Assembly: GCA_949751835.1 (NCBI GenBank)
Contig: CATKHK010000057.1
Coordinates: 247,088-311,087 of the forward strand
Length of the DNA: 64,000 nt
Origin: Blepharisma japonicum
Taxonomy: Eukaryota; Ciliophora; Heterotrichea; Heterotrichida; Blepharismidae
Reading direction: 5' to 3'
The notes under the pieces were generated by a model, which searched no databases, was not told the DNA's origin, and worked only from the letters and a program-made list of their open reading frames with translations. The position numbers were made by a program, and so were the translations under genes. Shown in pieces: positions 40,901 to 52,006 of the stretch (positions within the stretch are counted from its first letter, which is position 1; every line of letters starts with the position of its first letter).

Positions 40901-41539
40901 TTTTTCCTTTTCATAATATGAATTGAGTTCTTCTAAATTTAAAGTCAGCCTATGAATTCTTGCTTCACTTTCAAAAAGCTGATCTTCAACTTTTTTTGAT
41001 AAAATTCGTGAGTTATTGACGTCTTCTGATTTCTGCTGCCACTCTTTGTCTTTCCTTTTTACAGCTTCTTCAAATTCAATTCTCATAGCAGCCATTTTGC
41101 TTCTAGCTTCATTCATTTCTCGTTCTAACTGTTTAGCTTTGATTTCTTCTGTTTTCAGCCTTTGCTTTTCTTGCTCTGAAGCTGTGATTTGTGCTTTTAA
41201 TTCTAAGAGCTCTTTATGGAGATTTTCAATTGTTTGGTCGCGCTCTTTAAGCATAGTTTCTTCATATAGCTCTCTCATCCTCTGGTTAACAAACTGATCA
41301 CTAATTTCGCTTTCTTTCATAACATGTAATACTTCGTCCGTTTGAGAAGATTCGTAGAACTGGCGGGAATACGAAGTAATGGATTCAATCCTATCTTCAT
41401 ATAGTTTTTTTGCATACTCAAGTTGGCTATCAAAATCTTTTTGCAATGATTGCTTAAAAACTTCAATCGAATTTTGGTTGCTTGGATTCCAGTCACTGCC
41501 TGACTGTCTTGGTTTTCTTGGAAAGTTTTCAGCTTCCAT
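37973..41539 (-). CDS. Giant coiled-coil protein (1188 aa)
   Basis: Nearly the whole length, residues about 75 to 1150, is heptad-repeat coiled coil with few Pro or Gly, broken by short polar links near 245 and 735-800. The N-terminus (PRKPRQSGSDWNPSNQNS) and the C-terminus (GTPSRGSVFGQSPAESSRMTPDN) are disordered and contain Ser/Thr-Pro sites. This architecture is that of centrosomal/basal-body or Golgi tether proteins. The sequence shows no diagnostic GRIP, PACT or kinesin domain, so no name is given. No UGA codon is present although two Trp-poor segments exist; Trp is TGG. The gene is a single exon. Confidence 0.75.
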   Translation of the reverse strand: MEAENFPRKPRQSGSDWNPSNQNSIEVFKQSLQKDFDSQLEYAKKLYEDRIESITSYSRQFYESSQTDEVLHVMKESEISDQFVNQRMRELYEETMLKERDQTIENLHKELLELKAQITASEQEKQRLKTEEIKAKQLEREMNEARSKMAAMRIEFEEAVKRKDKEWQQKSEDVNNSRILSKKVEDQLFESEARIHRLTLNLEELNSYYEKEKNKTQLLENENGSLKKEIFEIREQAFSRNRWDQGESNRQVQKISEEYERIRNYCQQLEAERDQILSDRGKMELIIQAEQKASHEVLDQLQKKYKTRAKHFKKKIIEQKNTIENLEQQLSSYKKVSEEQRKDLEKKRGEVKDDLKKVKEEWEKRCHEILLESQRKEAELQNRHQMQLSSIQSQWQQAMEQRITELQQDIQTNRAKSIENDARILIEAKIAELEAEFVPKKKFEEVLKEKEKMIKELQQLKQLEVTINAYKEESQNRLQENQTELEKLYKIKQILEQQLDTEKETKEELIMEIQKIKEYYEDEERSKKGVLQKLDAAFEKIGKLEGMCEEEKRKRVQIESEEEAMKRIVEDYKQRLQEQEEQLTSAQQRYENRIKQNTESLEDELEKEKSKAKTLSRELQTLKDDLEYIQQEKAEVQQNFTTIKFQLDESKRNRFEESSKFEEESARHMETRSKLLQSEGRNKHLCSELEGYEKKVSDLKEALRSNEAEMMKLKNKLYEYDNELSCTDNEKRLIQKQLGLAEAESVELKERCKNLLKGKLKVLRSDLKALKNFHNNEAQMLRKDINSSIQDLLFRFMEATNFMRKKMDTKVQEVSEDINRQWSQKMQEMEDSISKQSTMSIQQYQEKCAIQEKQLEAVRNAAQLLKKDQKNMIDELERMRKRNFELQENVNKLERDNSQLDSLLKKNSEAFDKLQVEVKQETSKLKQAGDIALDKTKRDLLTKHESELKQALKNLEEAKKDKYEAEQKFEEQIKTIENLRETELTQLKKRYQDLLDQAYSDLETERDQNLKLKQKFRQVEEETHYLEKEHLNSIQEFELKLTQLERQMKSELDKTASSTIQKASDVERLSQKLREAAKEIEARDEERQENLKEKEKIRTKLQELESKMEIQGKNFQTQLSIKEKEIESLRNMLSKSYSESMDQVKRARELDRETQELTRQVRKGTPSRGSVFGQSPAESSRMTPDNLR

Positions 41540-41569
41540 TTAAATTTGTAAATAGAAATTACCTATTAA

Positions 41570-42859
41570 TTATGGATTCATCCTATTGATAACTTGGATT
41601 GAGTAAATCAGCACTGCCAAAGGCTGCCCAATGATGCAGAAACTCACCCAAAACACCACATTTCCTATCTGAGTTTTTAATAAAAATGACTTAAAGATGT
41701 CCATCACAATGATTAGTGGGATCTGCATCATCATTGCTAAGAAAGCCCAATATGACACAATCCTGCATGCCCCACTGATTAAATATTCATGGCCTACAGC
41801 AGATATGAAAAATGTAACAAACATAGCGAAGTTTTTGTGGCAACCCAAATTAATCAGAGGGAAATGCACATGGCGAAGTAGCCAAGAGTGGACTGGAATG
41901 TTCCACAGCTTCCAATACTCGCCCAATGTCCTAGAATTCCACCATTCTTTATAGAAAGTCCTGTCTCCAAATCGTGTTAGTTCTGCAACAATATTGGTGA
42001 AGCATTGAAATGCTGAGAAGAACATGATAAGCCAGAAGTAAAGGTTTGGTAGAGATAATTTAAGGTGCCTTTCTAGCAGAGCAGTATAGTTTATAGGCTC
42101 TTTATTAATGATAGGTAAAGTATTTTGTATTAAAGGCATCATATATTGTTGAATCAGGATAATCATAAAGGACAGGGCAAGAATTCATTCAGCAATTCTT
42201 TTAAAAAGTCACGCTTTACGAATACTTGGAGAACGAGGATAGGTGAATTGGAAGCATAGAGTTGGTGCTGCAATAAAATAAACAAAATGCCTTATACTGC
42301 AAATATTTGGGTACTTAGCGACTACTTCTTTTAAGTCGCTAGGGAATTTTTCATATTCTTTATTTTTATAACATATTCTTGCTTCTGACATGACGTCAGA
42401 AAAGCTATAAAGCTTCATTGCGCATATCAAAGAGATCGACAATAAAGCAGAGGCAGGCAGAGGATAAGCTTCTGTTAGAGAGACCATATAAGGTGGGACT
42501 ATTAGAGTTGCACAAATGTTGAGGGTCATCAAGAGCTTGATCATTCCTGATGAAAATTTCTGTGCAAGCTTTGTCTCAGTGTAATACGAGATTGCCAAGG
42601 GAATAATCAAGAGAATTGCGGTACTTAAGCAAGGCCATCCTGAGTAGTGATTATAAAATTCAAAGGGGGATGGCAGCTTTAGCAAAAAGCCGTACTTCAA
42701 TATATTTTCAATGATCAATCTAAAATTAGCAACAATAATAATGATTCCGCCTAGGTTCAAAAATCCTCTGTAGTTTGGAGATTCAGCCTCGCTGCTCATC
42801 AGAGATATACTCTCTTTTACGTGAGGACTATAAAGCATCACCCTTGTTGGAGCTGCCAT
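41570..42859 (-). CDS. DGAT1: Diacylglycerol O-acyltransferase 1 (MBOAT)
   Basis: DGAT1 makes triacylglycerol from diacylglycerol and acyl-CoA in the ER membrane. The 429-residue frame crosses two TGA codons (IRKAWLFKRIAEWIL). Family motifs are FQFTYPRSPSIRK, the region IVAELTRFGDRTFYKEWWN with the acyl-CoA-binding FYxxWWN, WNIPVHSWLLRHVH, and SAVGHEYLISG with the catalytic MBOAT His. About nine hydrophobic segments are visible. It is slightly shorter than the animal enzyme because the disordered N-terminus is short. DGAT1 rather than sterol acyltransferase is indicated by NIPVHxW and by the length. The giant coiled-coil gene starts 30 bp downstream. Confidence 0.9.
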
Positions 42860-42939
42860 TTATTAATTACAATCTCCCTAATATGATATTATTTTGATAT
42901 TTACATAGATGCAATAGATAATTAACTTACTTGAAAATA

Positions 42940-45492
42940 ATGGCAGAGAACATCAGCAGGAGACCAATAACGACTGGGCTGGATTTAGTGATCATCAAGC
43001 AGCTCTCACAGCTCTTTATAGAGTTTCATGTAGAGAACCATACTAACTCAGTGTTCTTTCTAAAATTTGCATTCAAAGATTTACAAAATGTAATCCCTGA
43101 AAATAATCAACCAGTTATAAAAGTCAGAGTCCTGCCGAATTCTACCATGAAACTGAGCCAGCTCAACATTAAAGGCTCTTTCTCATACAAATACCAATTC
43201 GCTTACCAGAAGCTCAATGAAAATCCAGAAATCAAAGAAATTGAAGTTGATGCAGGTTTGGTTATGCGGACAATTCAAGTTGATACAGAGCAGAAAGTCA
43301 CTTTTTACCTCATCAGCCAGAGGTTTGAGCAGACTAATTTTGAGTTGACATTTACTGAGCTTGAGGGAATAACTGTTAATGAAAATTCAATAACTTACAA
43401 AGTTGAATTGGCCCCAAAATCGACAGGAAAAATATGCTCATTGATATTCAATGGAGAATGGTCATATAAATACTCTTACAAGTATTGGTATACAGCTGCA
43501 CCTGTTGACCTTGGACCAATAAGACAAAGGCAAGGACAGGAAACCTTGGAATTCAAGTCGAGGCTGTATAATGTAGATGCAGATTTATTATCTATTGAGG
43601 GGGTTGAAAAAGAAATCAATACGAGGTTCACTGATCCTTACTTCCCTCCTAGTGACTATTCAATTTATGGAACTTCACAGCAAGCTAAACAAGATATTCA
43701 ATGGGCAAGACCTGAAGAATTTATGTATGGGACAATTTTACTTTATCAAAATAATATCAATATGAGCGACATAATTCAAGGAGAACTTGGGGATTGCTGA
43801 CTTATGTGTGCTTTATGTGCTCTATCTGGTGAAGAAGACCGAATAAAAGATATTATTGTAAATAAAGAAACAAGTGCTAAAAGTGTATACCAGATTTCTT
43901 TATATAAAAATGGGGAGCCTGTGACTGTGACAATTGATGATTATTTTCCTTGCAGACCTGGAGCTCAGCCGATATTCAGTAGAAACCACGGGTCAGAGCT
44001 GTGGGTGCTACTATTGGAAAAAGCATATGCAAAGCTTCATGGATCTTATTATGCATTGAAGGCAGGATTTGCAAGTGAAGCTGTAATTGACTTAACAGGA
44101 TGTGCAGCTGGAACTTATAGGCTGAATACTATAGAAAACTTGTGGGAAAAGTTACTCAAATGGAGTCAAGGTGGCTATAAATTAGTTGCAGGATCTGGCA
44201 AAGCCACTACAAGAAAAGATATTGTATCAAACCATTATTATTCAATTACAAGGGTTGAAGATATTGAAATAGCAAAAATCATACAACTAAGGAACCCATG
44301 GGGAGACTACGAATGACTTGGGGATTGAAGCGACACTTCTGAGTTGTGGACCCCTGAGCTAAAAGAAAGGCTTAATGTCAAATTTGACTTGCATGACGGG
44401 TCTTTTTGGATGAATCTTGACGATTTCTCATCAATTTTCAGTCAGTTGATGGTCACAAACTTAAAAAAAGAAACAGACCATAGATTTAAAACTATTATTG
44501 AAAGGAGGTACGGAGCAGCTAAATGCAAAAGTTACTGGGAAATTACAGTTAACCAGCATGGAACCATAATCATCGGTGTCCATCAGGAAGATGAAAGATG
44601 TGAAGGTACAAAAGAATATAGAAGGTACATTGATATTGGGCTATGTATTTTAAAGAGAAATGGAAACCGCTTGGAGTTTATTGGATCTACACAAGGAAAC
44701 CAGTCTCATCGTGATATCTTTTGGGAAGGGAATTTAGATGAAGGAAATTATATTGTAATTTTATTAAGCACAGGATTAAGTCTGCGAAGGCCACATGATG
44801 CGAAGAAGAGAATATTCCCTCTGGCAACAAGCAGTACTGATTTGCACCCCATCGTTCGATCAACCTTAAAAGACATTTTTAGGAAATTCTCACTAAATAT
44901 CCAAAATTCATATCAGCCAAGCGAGATTGAAGAAATTTTCAATAGACAAGAATTCCTTCCTTTATGGCGACACATGAACAACTCTGAGTCAATTTCATAT
45001 AAATTTTTCTGCAATTCATTTCTATCTCTTATTGACGAAGCTGGTGACAAAGTTGCTGAAAGTGTAATTGAAAACTGAGGATATGATGAGGACTTCTACA
45101 GCGTTTCATCTAAGCCAGTTGTTATTTCAATACAATCCGAAATTCAATACGAAGTTGTAATGCAAGAACTAGACACAAAAATGCAAGAAGAAGCATGGCA
45201 AAGCTACATGCACTATGTAGGAGTGATCAAGACTGATGAAGACAATCTTCAAATAAGGACGTTGTCACACTCTGATGGATGCTCACTTATGGCTATCAAT
45301 TTAAACTCAATCCCTATTAAAGTTTCAATAGATATGAAAAAAGCAACGAATATTGATTGCACAGGTGGACTGGAAATGGAGTTTACGTTGGATCCATTTC
45401 AATGTAATGTGTTTCAGCATATTCAGTGCCAAAGAAATAAGGACTGGTTTACTTATCCGTTCACTTATACTATTGCATATGTTGGAGATTAA
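42940..45492 (+). CDS. Calpain-family cysteine protease (850 aa)
   Basis: This is a calcium-dependent intracellular protease. The start is the ATG at 42940 (the preceding TTG is not used). Catalytic residues are Cys286 in QGELGDCW (the following Trp is TGA), His432 in SNHYYSI and Asn452 in LRNPWGDYEWLGDWSD (two TGA codons on conserved Trp). Residues about 10-105 and 110-190 form two copies of a beta-rich domain, each ending in a G-x-(F/W)-S-Y-K-Y pattern. After the protease core come a C2L-like beta-sandwich (SYWEITVNQHGTIIIGVHQ) and a further C-terminal beta domain. There are no EF-hands. Four TGA codons are used in all. Confidence 0.92.
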
Positions 45493-45556
45493 TAATGAAA
45501 ATTATTTAAATATAAGATTAAACAAATAAACGCATTATAAATAATAATAAATGAAA

Positions 45557-47044
45557 TTATTGAGATATAGTTTTTACAGTATGAAAAAGATTTGGAGCTG
45601 ATGGAAGCTTGAGTAAGGCTTTGAGGCCGTCTCCTTTGGATTTATCGACCTTATAATCTTGGGAGACTCTGTTTTGACTCATGAATTCTAATCTTTTTTT
45701 AAGCAGCCTGTGTTTTTTGCCTAGCAGATTACCATCATTTGTAGTTCTTTCTTCTATATTTTTCATAAGTTTTTTAACTTCTTCAATCTCTGTATCTTTT
45801 TGTCTAATTTCTTCTTTTAAATAAAGTATCTCATCCTTAAAATCTCTAATAATCCTTTCCAAATTAAATAAAGTTTCGGAATCTTCAAGACTCAAAATTT
45901 CTTTTGCATTTGAAAGCTGCTTTTCATATTCCTCCTTTGATAACCTGATGACTCCATATAATTTCCTCTTTTCATTATAAGGATCATTTAGCTCTTTTAT
46001 TGCTCTCATACCAAGCTTTAAATAATATGCAGATTTTTCAGTGTTTCTAAATTTGGTATTAATAGCATCATCTTTTTCAGTAATTTTATTCCAATAATCA
46101 AAAACAGCCTCCATAGTGCTCATATAGCATCTATGTATCTCGAACAAAACCTTGACCTTGTCTGTGAGCTCAGAGCCGAGTGTTTCTTCGAGTTCTCCAA
46201 TTGCATGAGAAAGCAAATCCAGTCTTGGCTTGATCATGTCTTTGACAATGTCAGCAATATTTCTTTCCAGTCTATCAATCAGAGATTCCTGTTGAAAACT
46301 ATAAAAGTTTTCTGATTTTTGGTCTATGTCTTTTATGAGTGATTTTATTCGTCCGAAAATTTGGTTTTTTGACTCTTCAGCAAGAAATTGGTTTTTTTCT
46401 AACTCCATTTCAGAGCTCACCCTTCGGTGCGTTCTGCCTGCACTCTTTGGATTTGGAACTGGTGTAATTGTACTTGATGAGATACGGCTATTTTTTTCTG
46501 TTTGGATTGGCTCTTTTGATGGTGATCTTGAAGGAGCTCTCTCAGTTAATGAACCGCTAAACCTTCTTATATGCTTGATATTATTATTGCTCAAGTTTAT
46601 ACTTTCAATAGAGCCATGACTTGAAATACATAGTAAATTCTCAGTTTTTGAGGATCTAGAATTCAAATCTGGCTGGTGGAATTTATTTCAATCTTCATTG
46701 AATTGCTGCAAAATTTCTCGATTATAATATCAATTAGGCACAATATCTTTCATTTTATCTAAAAATCTTCTCATAGCTTGACTTTTGCTTAGCCCTTCAA
46801 GCTTTTGCCATTGACTTTTCATCTTTTCCTTTCTGCCTTTAGCGAAATTTTCTAAGGCTTTTTCTTTGTTTGGTGCTCATTCTCCATATGCAATTTTCAA
46901 GTTTAATGAATTAAGCTCATCATAGTCAGAATCCGCTAACCACGTAGGCCTTTGACTCTTCAAATAGTATTGAGCAGCAGCGAATTGTTTAGACAGTGAT
47001 CATGTCTCAAAGCCAAAAGGTTTTGAAGATGTAAGATAAAACAT
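45557..47044 (-). CDS. Acyl-CoA-binding domain fused to a coiled-coil protein (495 aa)
   Basis: Read with four TGA codons as Trp, the frame starts at ATG 47044. Residues about 12-120 match the ACBP fold: FAAAQYYLK, LNSLNLKIAYGEWAPNK (the helix-2 Tyr region), KEKMKSQWQKLEGLSKSQA (the K-W-x-x-W-x-x-L-x-G signature) and MRRFLDKMKDIVP. ACBPs carry long-chain acyl-CoA esters. The rest has a Ser-rich linker and two coiled coils (about 230-330 and 365-460). Ignoring TGA=Trp would remove the whole ACBP domain. The divergent neighbour starts 34 bp away. Confidence 0.78.
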
Positions 47045-47078
47045 TTAATTCGATTTTAATATTTTTAAGATACAAGAA

Positions 47079-47354
47079 ATGAATACTAAGCTGCTGGAGT
47101 ATTTTGCAAAGAATAATGTTAAAAATCTTTATGTACTTCATAAAGCTAATCAAAAGAAAAAAGGGGTCTATTCACTAACAAAGCCCTTCATTGAGCCCGA
47201 AGAAATGGTCACATCTTTTTTTACTAAACCTAAAATACAGAAGACTGAAGAAGAAGAGTTCGTTGAAGAGCTCGTCAAAGTGAACGATGATAAAATCAAA
47301 AATACAGTCAATCATAATAAGGACTCATTCGGCTCAAGTTTCGATATAAAATAA
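47079..47354 (+). CDS. Small basic/acidic protein of unknown function (91 aa)
   Basis: The 91-residue frame starts with an amphipathic helix (TKLLEYFAKNNVKNLYVLHK), followed by KKKGVYSLTKPF and an acidic patch, EEEEFVEELVKVND. It begins 34 bp from the divergent ACBP gene and ends 58 bp from ATP synthase alpha, so it fills the whole gap, which supports its being real. No family is recognised. Confidence 0.5.
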   Translation: MNTKLLEYFAKNNVKNLYVLHKANQKKKGVYSLTKPFIEPEEMVTSFFTKPKIQKTEEEEFVEELVKVNDDKIKNTVNHNKDSFGSSFDIK

Positions 47355-47412
47355 ATAAGCAATTTGATTGCTCTGGTAATAAATATCCATAATCTTATTA
47401 AGAAGAAATTAT

Positions 47413-49029
47413 TTAGGACTTCATCTGTAGTCCTGCACTAGGCATGTATTCTGTCAAGACTGCTTTCAGCTTCTCGTCAGTTTCCTTTGACAAAACTCCA
47501 TCATTCCTAATTGCTGCCAAAATGTCTGGGTTTCGTGTTCTTAAAGCTTCTAAGAATCCTTTCTCAAACTTGGCAATTTCTGAGGTCAGTACGTTATCGA
47601 GGAATCCTCTTACACCAGCATAGACCACGCAAACTTGCTCTTCAGCAGCCATCGGAACGTATTGTTTTTGCTTCAACAACTCAGTAAGTTGTGCTCCTCT
47701 GTTAAGTTGTCTTTGGGTGGCTGCATCCAAGTCAGATCCGAATTGGGCGAAGGCAGCGACTTCTCTATACTGGGCAAGTTCAAGCTTCAAGCTACCAGCG
47801 ACCTGTTTCATAGCTTTGATTTGGGCTGCACTTCCGACTCTACTGACAGAGAGACCGACGTTGATGGCTGGGCGAATACCTTTGTAGAAAAGCTCAGTTT
47901 CTAAGAAAATCTGGCCGTCAGTAATGGAAATGACATTGGTTGGAATATAAGCTGAGACATCACCAGCTTGAGTTTCAATGACTGGCAAAGCTGTCAAAGA
48001 CCCGCCTCCGTATTTAGCGTGCATTTTAGCTGCTCTTTCTAGAAGTCTTGAGTGAAGATAGAAGACATCACCAGGATAGGCTTCTCTTCCAGGAGGCCTT
48101 CTCAGCAATAGTGACATTTGACGATAAGCGACAGCTTGTTTACTAAGATCATCATAAATAATAAGAGCGTGCTTTCCATTATCTCTGAAATGTTCTCCAA
48201 TAGCACATCCTGCGTAAGGTGCCAAAAACTGCAATGGTGCTGCTTCTGAAGCAGTTGAAGCCACAATAATTGTGTATTTCATAGCATCGTGCTGGGTAAG
48301 ACTTCTGACAATGTTGGCTACAGTTGATCTTTTTTGTCCAATAGCTACGTAAATACAGTAAAGTCTGCTCTTTGCTTTGGTTTCGTCTTCGAAGTTTCTC
48401 TTCTGATTAAGAATGGTGTCAATAGCAATAGCGGTTTTGCCGGTCTGTCTGTCTCCAATGATCAGTTCTCTTTGGCCTCTTCCAATTGGGACTAAAGAGT
48501 CGACAGCCTTAAGGCCAGTTTGCATAGGCTCGTGGACTGATTTTCTTGGGATGATCCCAGGAGCTTTGAGTTCAATTCTTGCTCTTGCCTTGGTTTTGAC
48601 TGGGCCTTTGCCGTCAATTGGGTTACCAAGTGAATCAATGACTCTTCCTAACAGTTCTTCTCCTACAGGGACGTCAACGATGGTTCCTGTCCTTTTTACG
48701 ACGTCTCCTTCTTGGATTTCTCTATCATTTCCAAGAACGACAACACCAACGTTGTCGCTTTCTAAGTTGAGAGCCATTCCTTTGACTCCAGTTCTGAACT
48801 CAACCATCTCTCCGGCTTTGACCTTACCTAAACCATAGACTCTGGCAATACCGTCTCCAATTGAAATCACAGTTCCAAATTCATTCAAGTCGTTTGTTTG
48901 GGTGATTTTTGCCACTTTTTCTCTGAGAATTCCAGCAGCTTGGTTGATGTTGATCTTGCTGGAGAAGCGGGCAGCAGGCTGAGCTGACATTAGAACCTTG
49001 GTGCTGAGTGATGCTACTCTTCTTAGCAT
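47413..49029 (-). CDS. ATP5F1A: Mitochondrial ATP synthase F1 subunit alpha
   Basis: The 538-residue protein is a non-catalytic nucleotide-binding subunit of the F1 hexamer. The first 25 residues ([20 protein letters not shown]) are an import sequence. Motifs are the P-loop GDRQTGKTA, the alpha signature [13 protein letters not shown] with the arginine-finger Arg, and [22 protein letters not shown]. Length and order match alpha subunits from other eukaryotes throughout. No UGA codon is used. It is probably highly expressed. The 560-bp upstream region is shared with the divergent PGS1 gene, which also serves mitochondria. Confidence 0.96.
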   Translation of the reverse strand: MLRRVASLSTKVLMSAQPAARFSSKININQAAGILREKVAKITQTNDLNEFGTVISIGDGIARVYGLGKVKAGEMVEFRTGVKGMALNLESDNVGVVVLGNDREIQEGDVVKRTGTIVDVPVGEELLGRVIDSLGNPIDGKGPVKTKARARIELKAPGIIPRKSVHEPMQTGLKAVDSLVPIGRGQRELIIGDRQTGKTAIAIDTILNQKRNFEDETKAKSRLYCIYVAIGQKRSTVANIVRSLTQHDAMKYTIIVASTASEAAPLQFLAPYAGCAIGEHFRDNGKHALIIYDDLSKQAVAYRQMSLLLRRPPGREAYPGDVFYLHSRLLERAAKMHAKYGGGSLTALPVIETQAGDVSAYIPTNVISITDGQIFLETELFYKGIRPAINVGLSVSRVGSAAQIKAMKQVAGSLKLELAQYREVAAFAQFGSDLDAATQRQLNRGAQLTELLKQKQYVPMAAEEQVCVVYAGVRGFLDNVLTSEIAKFEKGFLEALRTRNPDILAAIRNDGVLSKETDEKLKAVLTEYMPSAGLQMKS

Positions 49030-49589
49030 TTTAATGGCTAAAATTTATTATAAGATGACTTGAATTATGAACTAACGATCATTCTTAGCTATTCAAGTAT
49101 GTTTTCAATGTCTTTCTTACTTAATCATACTGAAATGAAAATCTATATCATAAAAATAATTCATTAATTATGTTGAAATTTAAAATCAGCTCATATCAAA
49201 AGATAGAGAAAGGGTTATGACGATTAGTTTAGCTATCTTGATGCAAAATTTATAGCATTCGAAGATATTTATGCAAGCAATAAAGAAAAGTTTAATGAAG
49301 GAATAATCCAAGCATGGAAGCAAAGTTGTTTGAATAAGTATTAAGGAACGATTTTTTAAGAGATGAGCTTATTCTAAAAGATTTGAAAGCGCCAATTTAC
49401 TTGTTGATTTGTATTTTTTCAAAAGAATCATTCTTGAAACTCTAGCATGCTATTGCACACTTTTATATTTTTTCAAATTTATGCACAGCTGGGCTGGATG
49501 CAGCATTATTGAAAATTAAGTACGATTAGATAGTGAAAATAAAACTCTGCAAGCTTTAATATAAAACTTGATATTAAAAAACAATAATA
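49030..49589. promoter_or_regulatory. Divergent upstream region of ATP synthase alpha and PGS1
   Basis: 560 bp, AT-rich. A 44-codon plus-strand stretch at 49213-49344 reads like protein (YLDAKFIAFEDIYASNKEKF) but carries a TAG and no Met start. It may be a relic. Both neighbouring genes act in mitochondria, so a shared promoter is possible. Confidence 0.4.
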
Positions 49590-51161
49590 ATGGAAGAAAG
49601 GGCAAAAGTTCTTGATCTTCTTCACAAAACTCTTGTCAAGGATATGCACTACCCGTTTTTTACAATCAAGAGTCATCAAATACAAATTTTTGATTCTCCA
49701 GTCGATTTTTATTTAGCACTTTGCAAAGGAATAAGGATTTCTTACAAAAGAATCATTCTTTCATCACTCTATATTGGCGACGGGCCACTTGAAAGGTTTT
49801 TACTTGACCAATTATTCAATAAACTTGAAGTTCATAAATCACTTCGATGCAATATATTAGTGGACTATAATCGTGGTCACAGAGGAAAATACTTTTCATC
49901 CTATGCCTTATTGAAGGCCTTAAAGACAAATTTCAACCCAAATCCTAATGTCAGGGTGGGCTTTTATAAGCCTCCAGTAACAAATATGTTTCCTGGAGCT
50001 CTATATGGAGCGAAAGAACTTCAGGGAGTTCAGCACTCAAAAATAGCAGTTTTTGATGACACAGTTTTTTTGACCGGAGCTAATATGAGTGAAAATTATT
50101 TTACTGAGAGACAAGATAGATATTTCTTATTCAAAGATCACACCAAGTTTGCTGACTTCTGTGATGACACAGTAAATTCTCTAATCGACTGCAGTTTCCA
50201 AATGGATGATGACGCAAGATTAATTATCCCAAATAATCAGCCAACTATTAAAAGTAATTTTGACAAAAGTAGCAAAAGCGATTTCAAAGAAATGATTGGA
50301 AATCGCATCAAAATGACAAAATTCTTACACAACAAAGAAGAGCATGAGAAGCATCAGTTCAAACCTCCAAGAGATGCAAGTATGGAAGGGAAACCTGAAG
50401 AAAAGGAGCTAACAGAGCTCGTAAATAAAGAAAAAGATTGATCTGCAAGATTTAAGAAAATTTTGACACCTGAAGATGTCTTCAATGAGCTGAAAGACAT
50501 GCCACGCAGTTTAAATGTTATCACAGGAGATGGAGGATGAAGTAACAGCCAACTTACAGTCACAGGAGAAGATGTTATTATTTTCCCAGCTATCCAGCTC
50601 CCACAGGCTGGAGTTAATGATGACCGTTTATTAATGGAAGCCTTGCTGCCATGCTTTTCTGAACTGAAGATTGCTTCTGGCTACATGGGATTTCCTAATT
50701 CTTTCACACCTCTTTTAAAGCAAGTTAAAGCTTTAGAATTGCTCTGTGCATCTCCTTTAGCGAACGGCTTTTTAGGTGATGGGGTTAAAAATTGAATTCC
50801 TTTTATGTACAGATGCTTGGAGAAGGAAATCTTTAATAGGCTTCCTGATGCAAAATTATTTGAATACCAGAGAGAAGGGTGAACTTTTCATGGTAAAGGT
50901 CTTTGAGCAAGTGATAAATCAGGAACTTATTTCACTGCTTTAGGAAGTTCTAATTTTAGCAGAAGATCTTACTGTAGAGATGCTGAATTTATGGTCTATT
51001 TGTGAACTGATTGCCCGGAATTTAAAAAAGCGCTAATGATTGAGCAGCAAAAATTATGAACTCATTGTTACCGAGTTGGAAGAGAGACTTTTGAACAAAA
51101 ACAATTTAAAATAGGATTAGGAACTAAGGTATTGACCAAGCTATTGAGGTCATTTCTATAG
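49590..51161 (+). CDS. PGS1: Phosphatidylglycerophosphate synthase
   Basis: PGS1 makes phosphatidylglycerophosphate from CDP-diacylglycerol and glycerol-3-phosphate, the committed step to cardiolipin in mitochondria. The protein has the two HKD motifs of the phospholipase-D superfamily. The first is VQHSKIAVFDDTVFLTGANM (His149), followed by SENYFTERQDRY. The second is FHGKGLWASDKSGTYFTALG with SSNFSRRSYCRDAE (His434). The frame from ATG 49590 to TAG 51159-51161 uses seven TGA codons as Trp, one of them at the conserved KGLW. A 40-residue Lys/Glu insert (about 240-290) separates the halves. There is no clear import sequence at the N-terminus. Confidence 0.92.
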
Positions 51162-52006
51162 GATTAACTTAATTTAAACTTTTCTCATGTATTCATCTAT
51201 ATTTTCGTACATATAATTATAATTCTGAAAAAAGTGTTATATTATCTTTTTGAAAGAGCATGCCTTAAAAGCATTGCCTAATTTATCATAATAATATTGC
51301 TTATTTAAGATAATATGAGTCGTAACTTTAACTTTATTTTAATTTACTATAGAGTAAAAGCAAATTGATTTAATAATATCAGACAAAAAAACAAAATAGA
51401 TAAATTAATCATTTTGTAGATAAAAGAACTCTCAATAAAATATTTATATATATAAGAAAGCTATTTATTCAATTTTTAATAAACAGTTAATACCCCTTTA
51501 ATGAGGAAACCCTCACAAAAAATGGTGTTTGCCGTATGTTAAAAATTTATATAAAATTATCTATTCAAACTGCCAACTTTGTTTAATATCTATCTTTCTG
51601 TAATCTCTCTATAGTTACTAAGATCGTTCTTCTCTCTACAAAATCATAAGGAATTATAGAAAAAGAGTCATGCCAATTGAATATAGCACGAAGCTTTTAT
51701 TATAATTTCTCAAAATAAAATATTATCATTAAAAATTACAGTATTGAAAGAAGTATCAATAATTAGCATTGGAGTCAATTTATTCATTGATCTTTACTTA
51801 AATCAAATCTACTAGAATTAGTTGAAATTTAAGGGCTATTAATATATCCTCCAAAGCAATAGGCAGATTCATTAAAATTTATAATTACTATAAATTATAA
51901 GGCGATATCAGAAATGAAATGCTTCTATTTTTATAATATAGTAATTAGGTTATTCATCTGCTGATGTCCTATATTCCCGGAGTGTGCAGCTCTTTAACTT
52001 CTTCTT
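51162..52006. other. AT-rich intergenic region
   Basis: 845 bp after PGS1 with no convincing frame. A direct run of TATATATATAAG occurs near 51445. A decayed coding piece follows at 52007-52383 and is listed separately. Confidence 0.45.

Noticed and set aside
38000-41500. Several Ser/Phe/Leu-rich plus-strand frames of 60-120 codons
   Set aside because: They are antisense shadows of the coiled-coil gene, caused by its repeated Lys/Glu codons.
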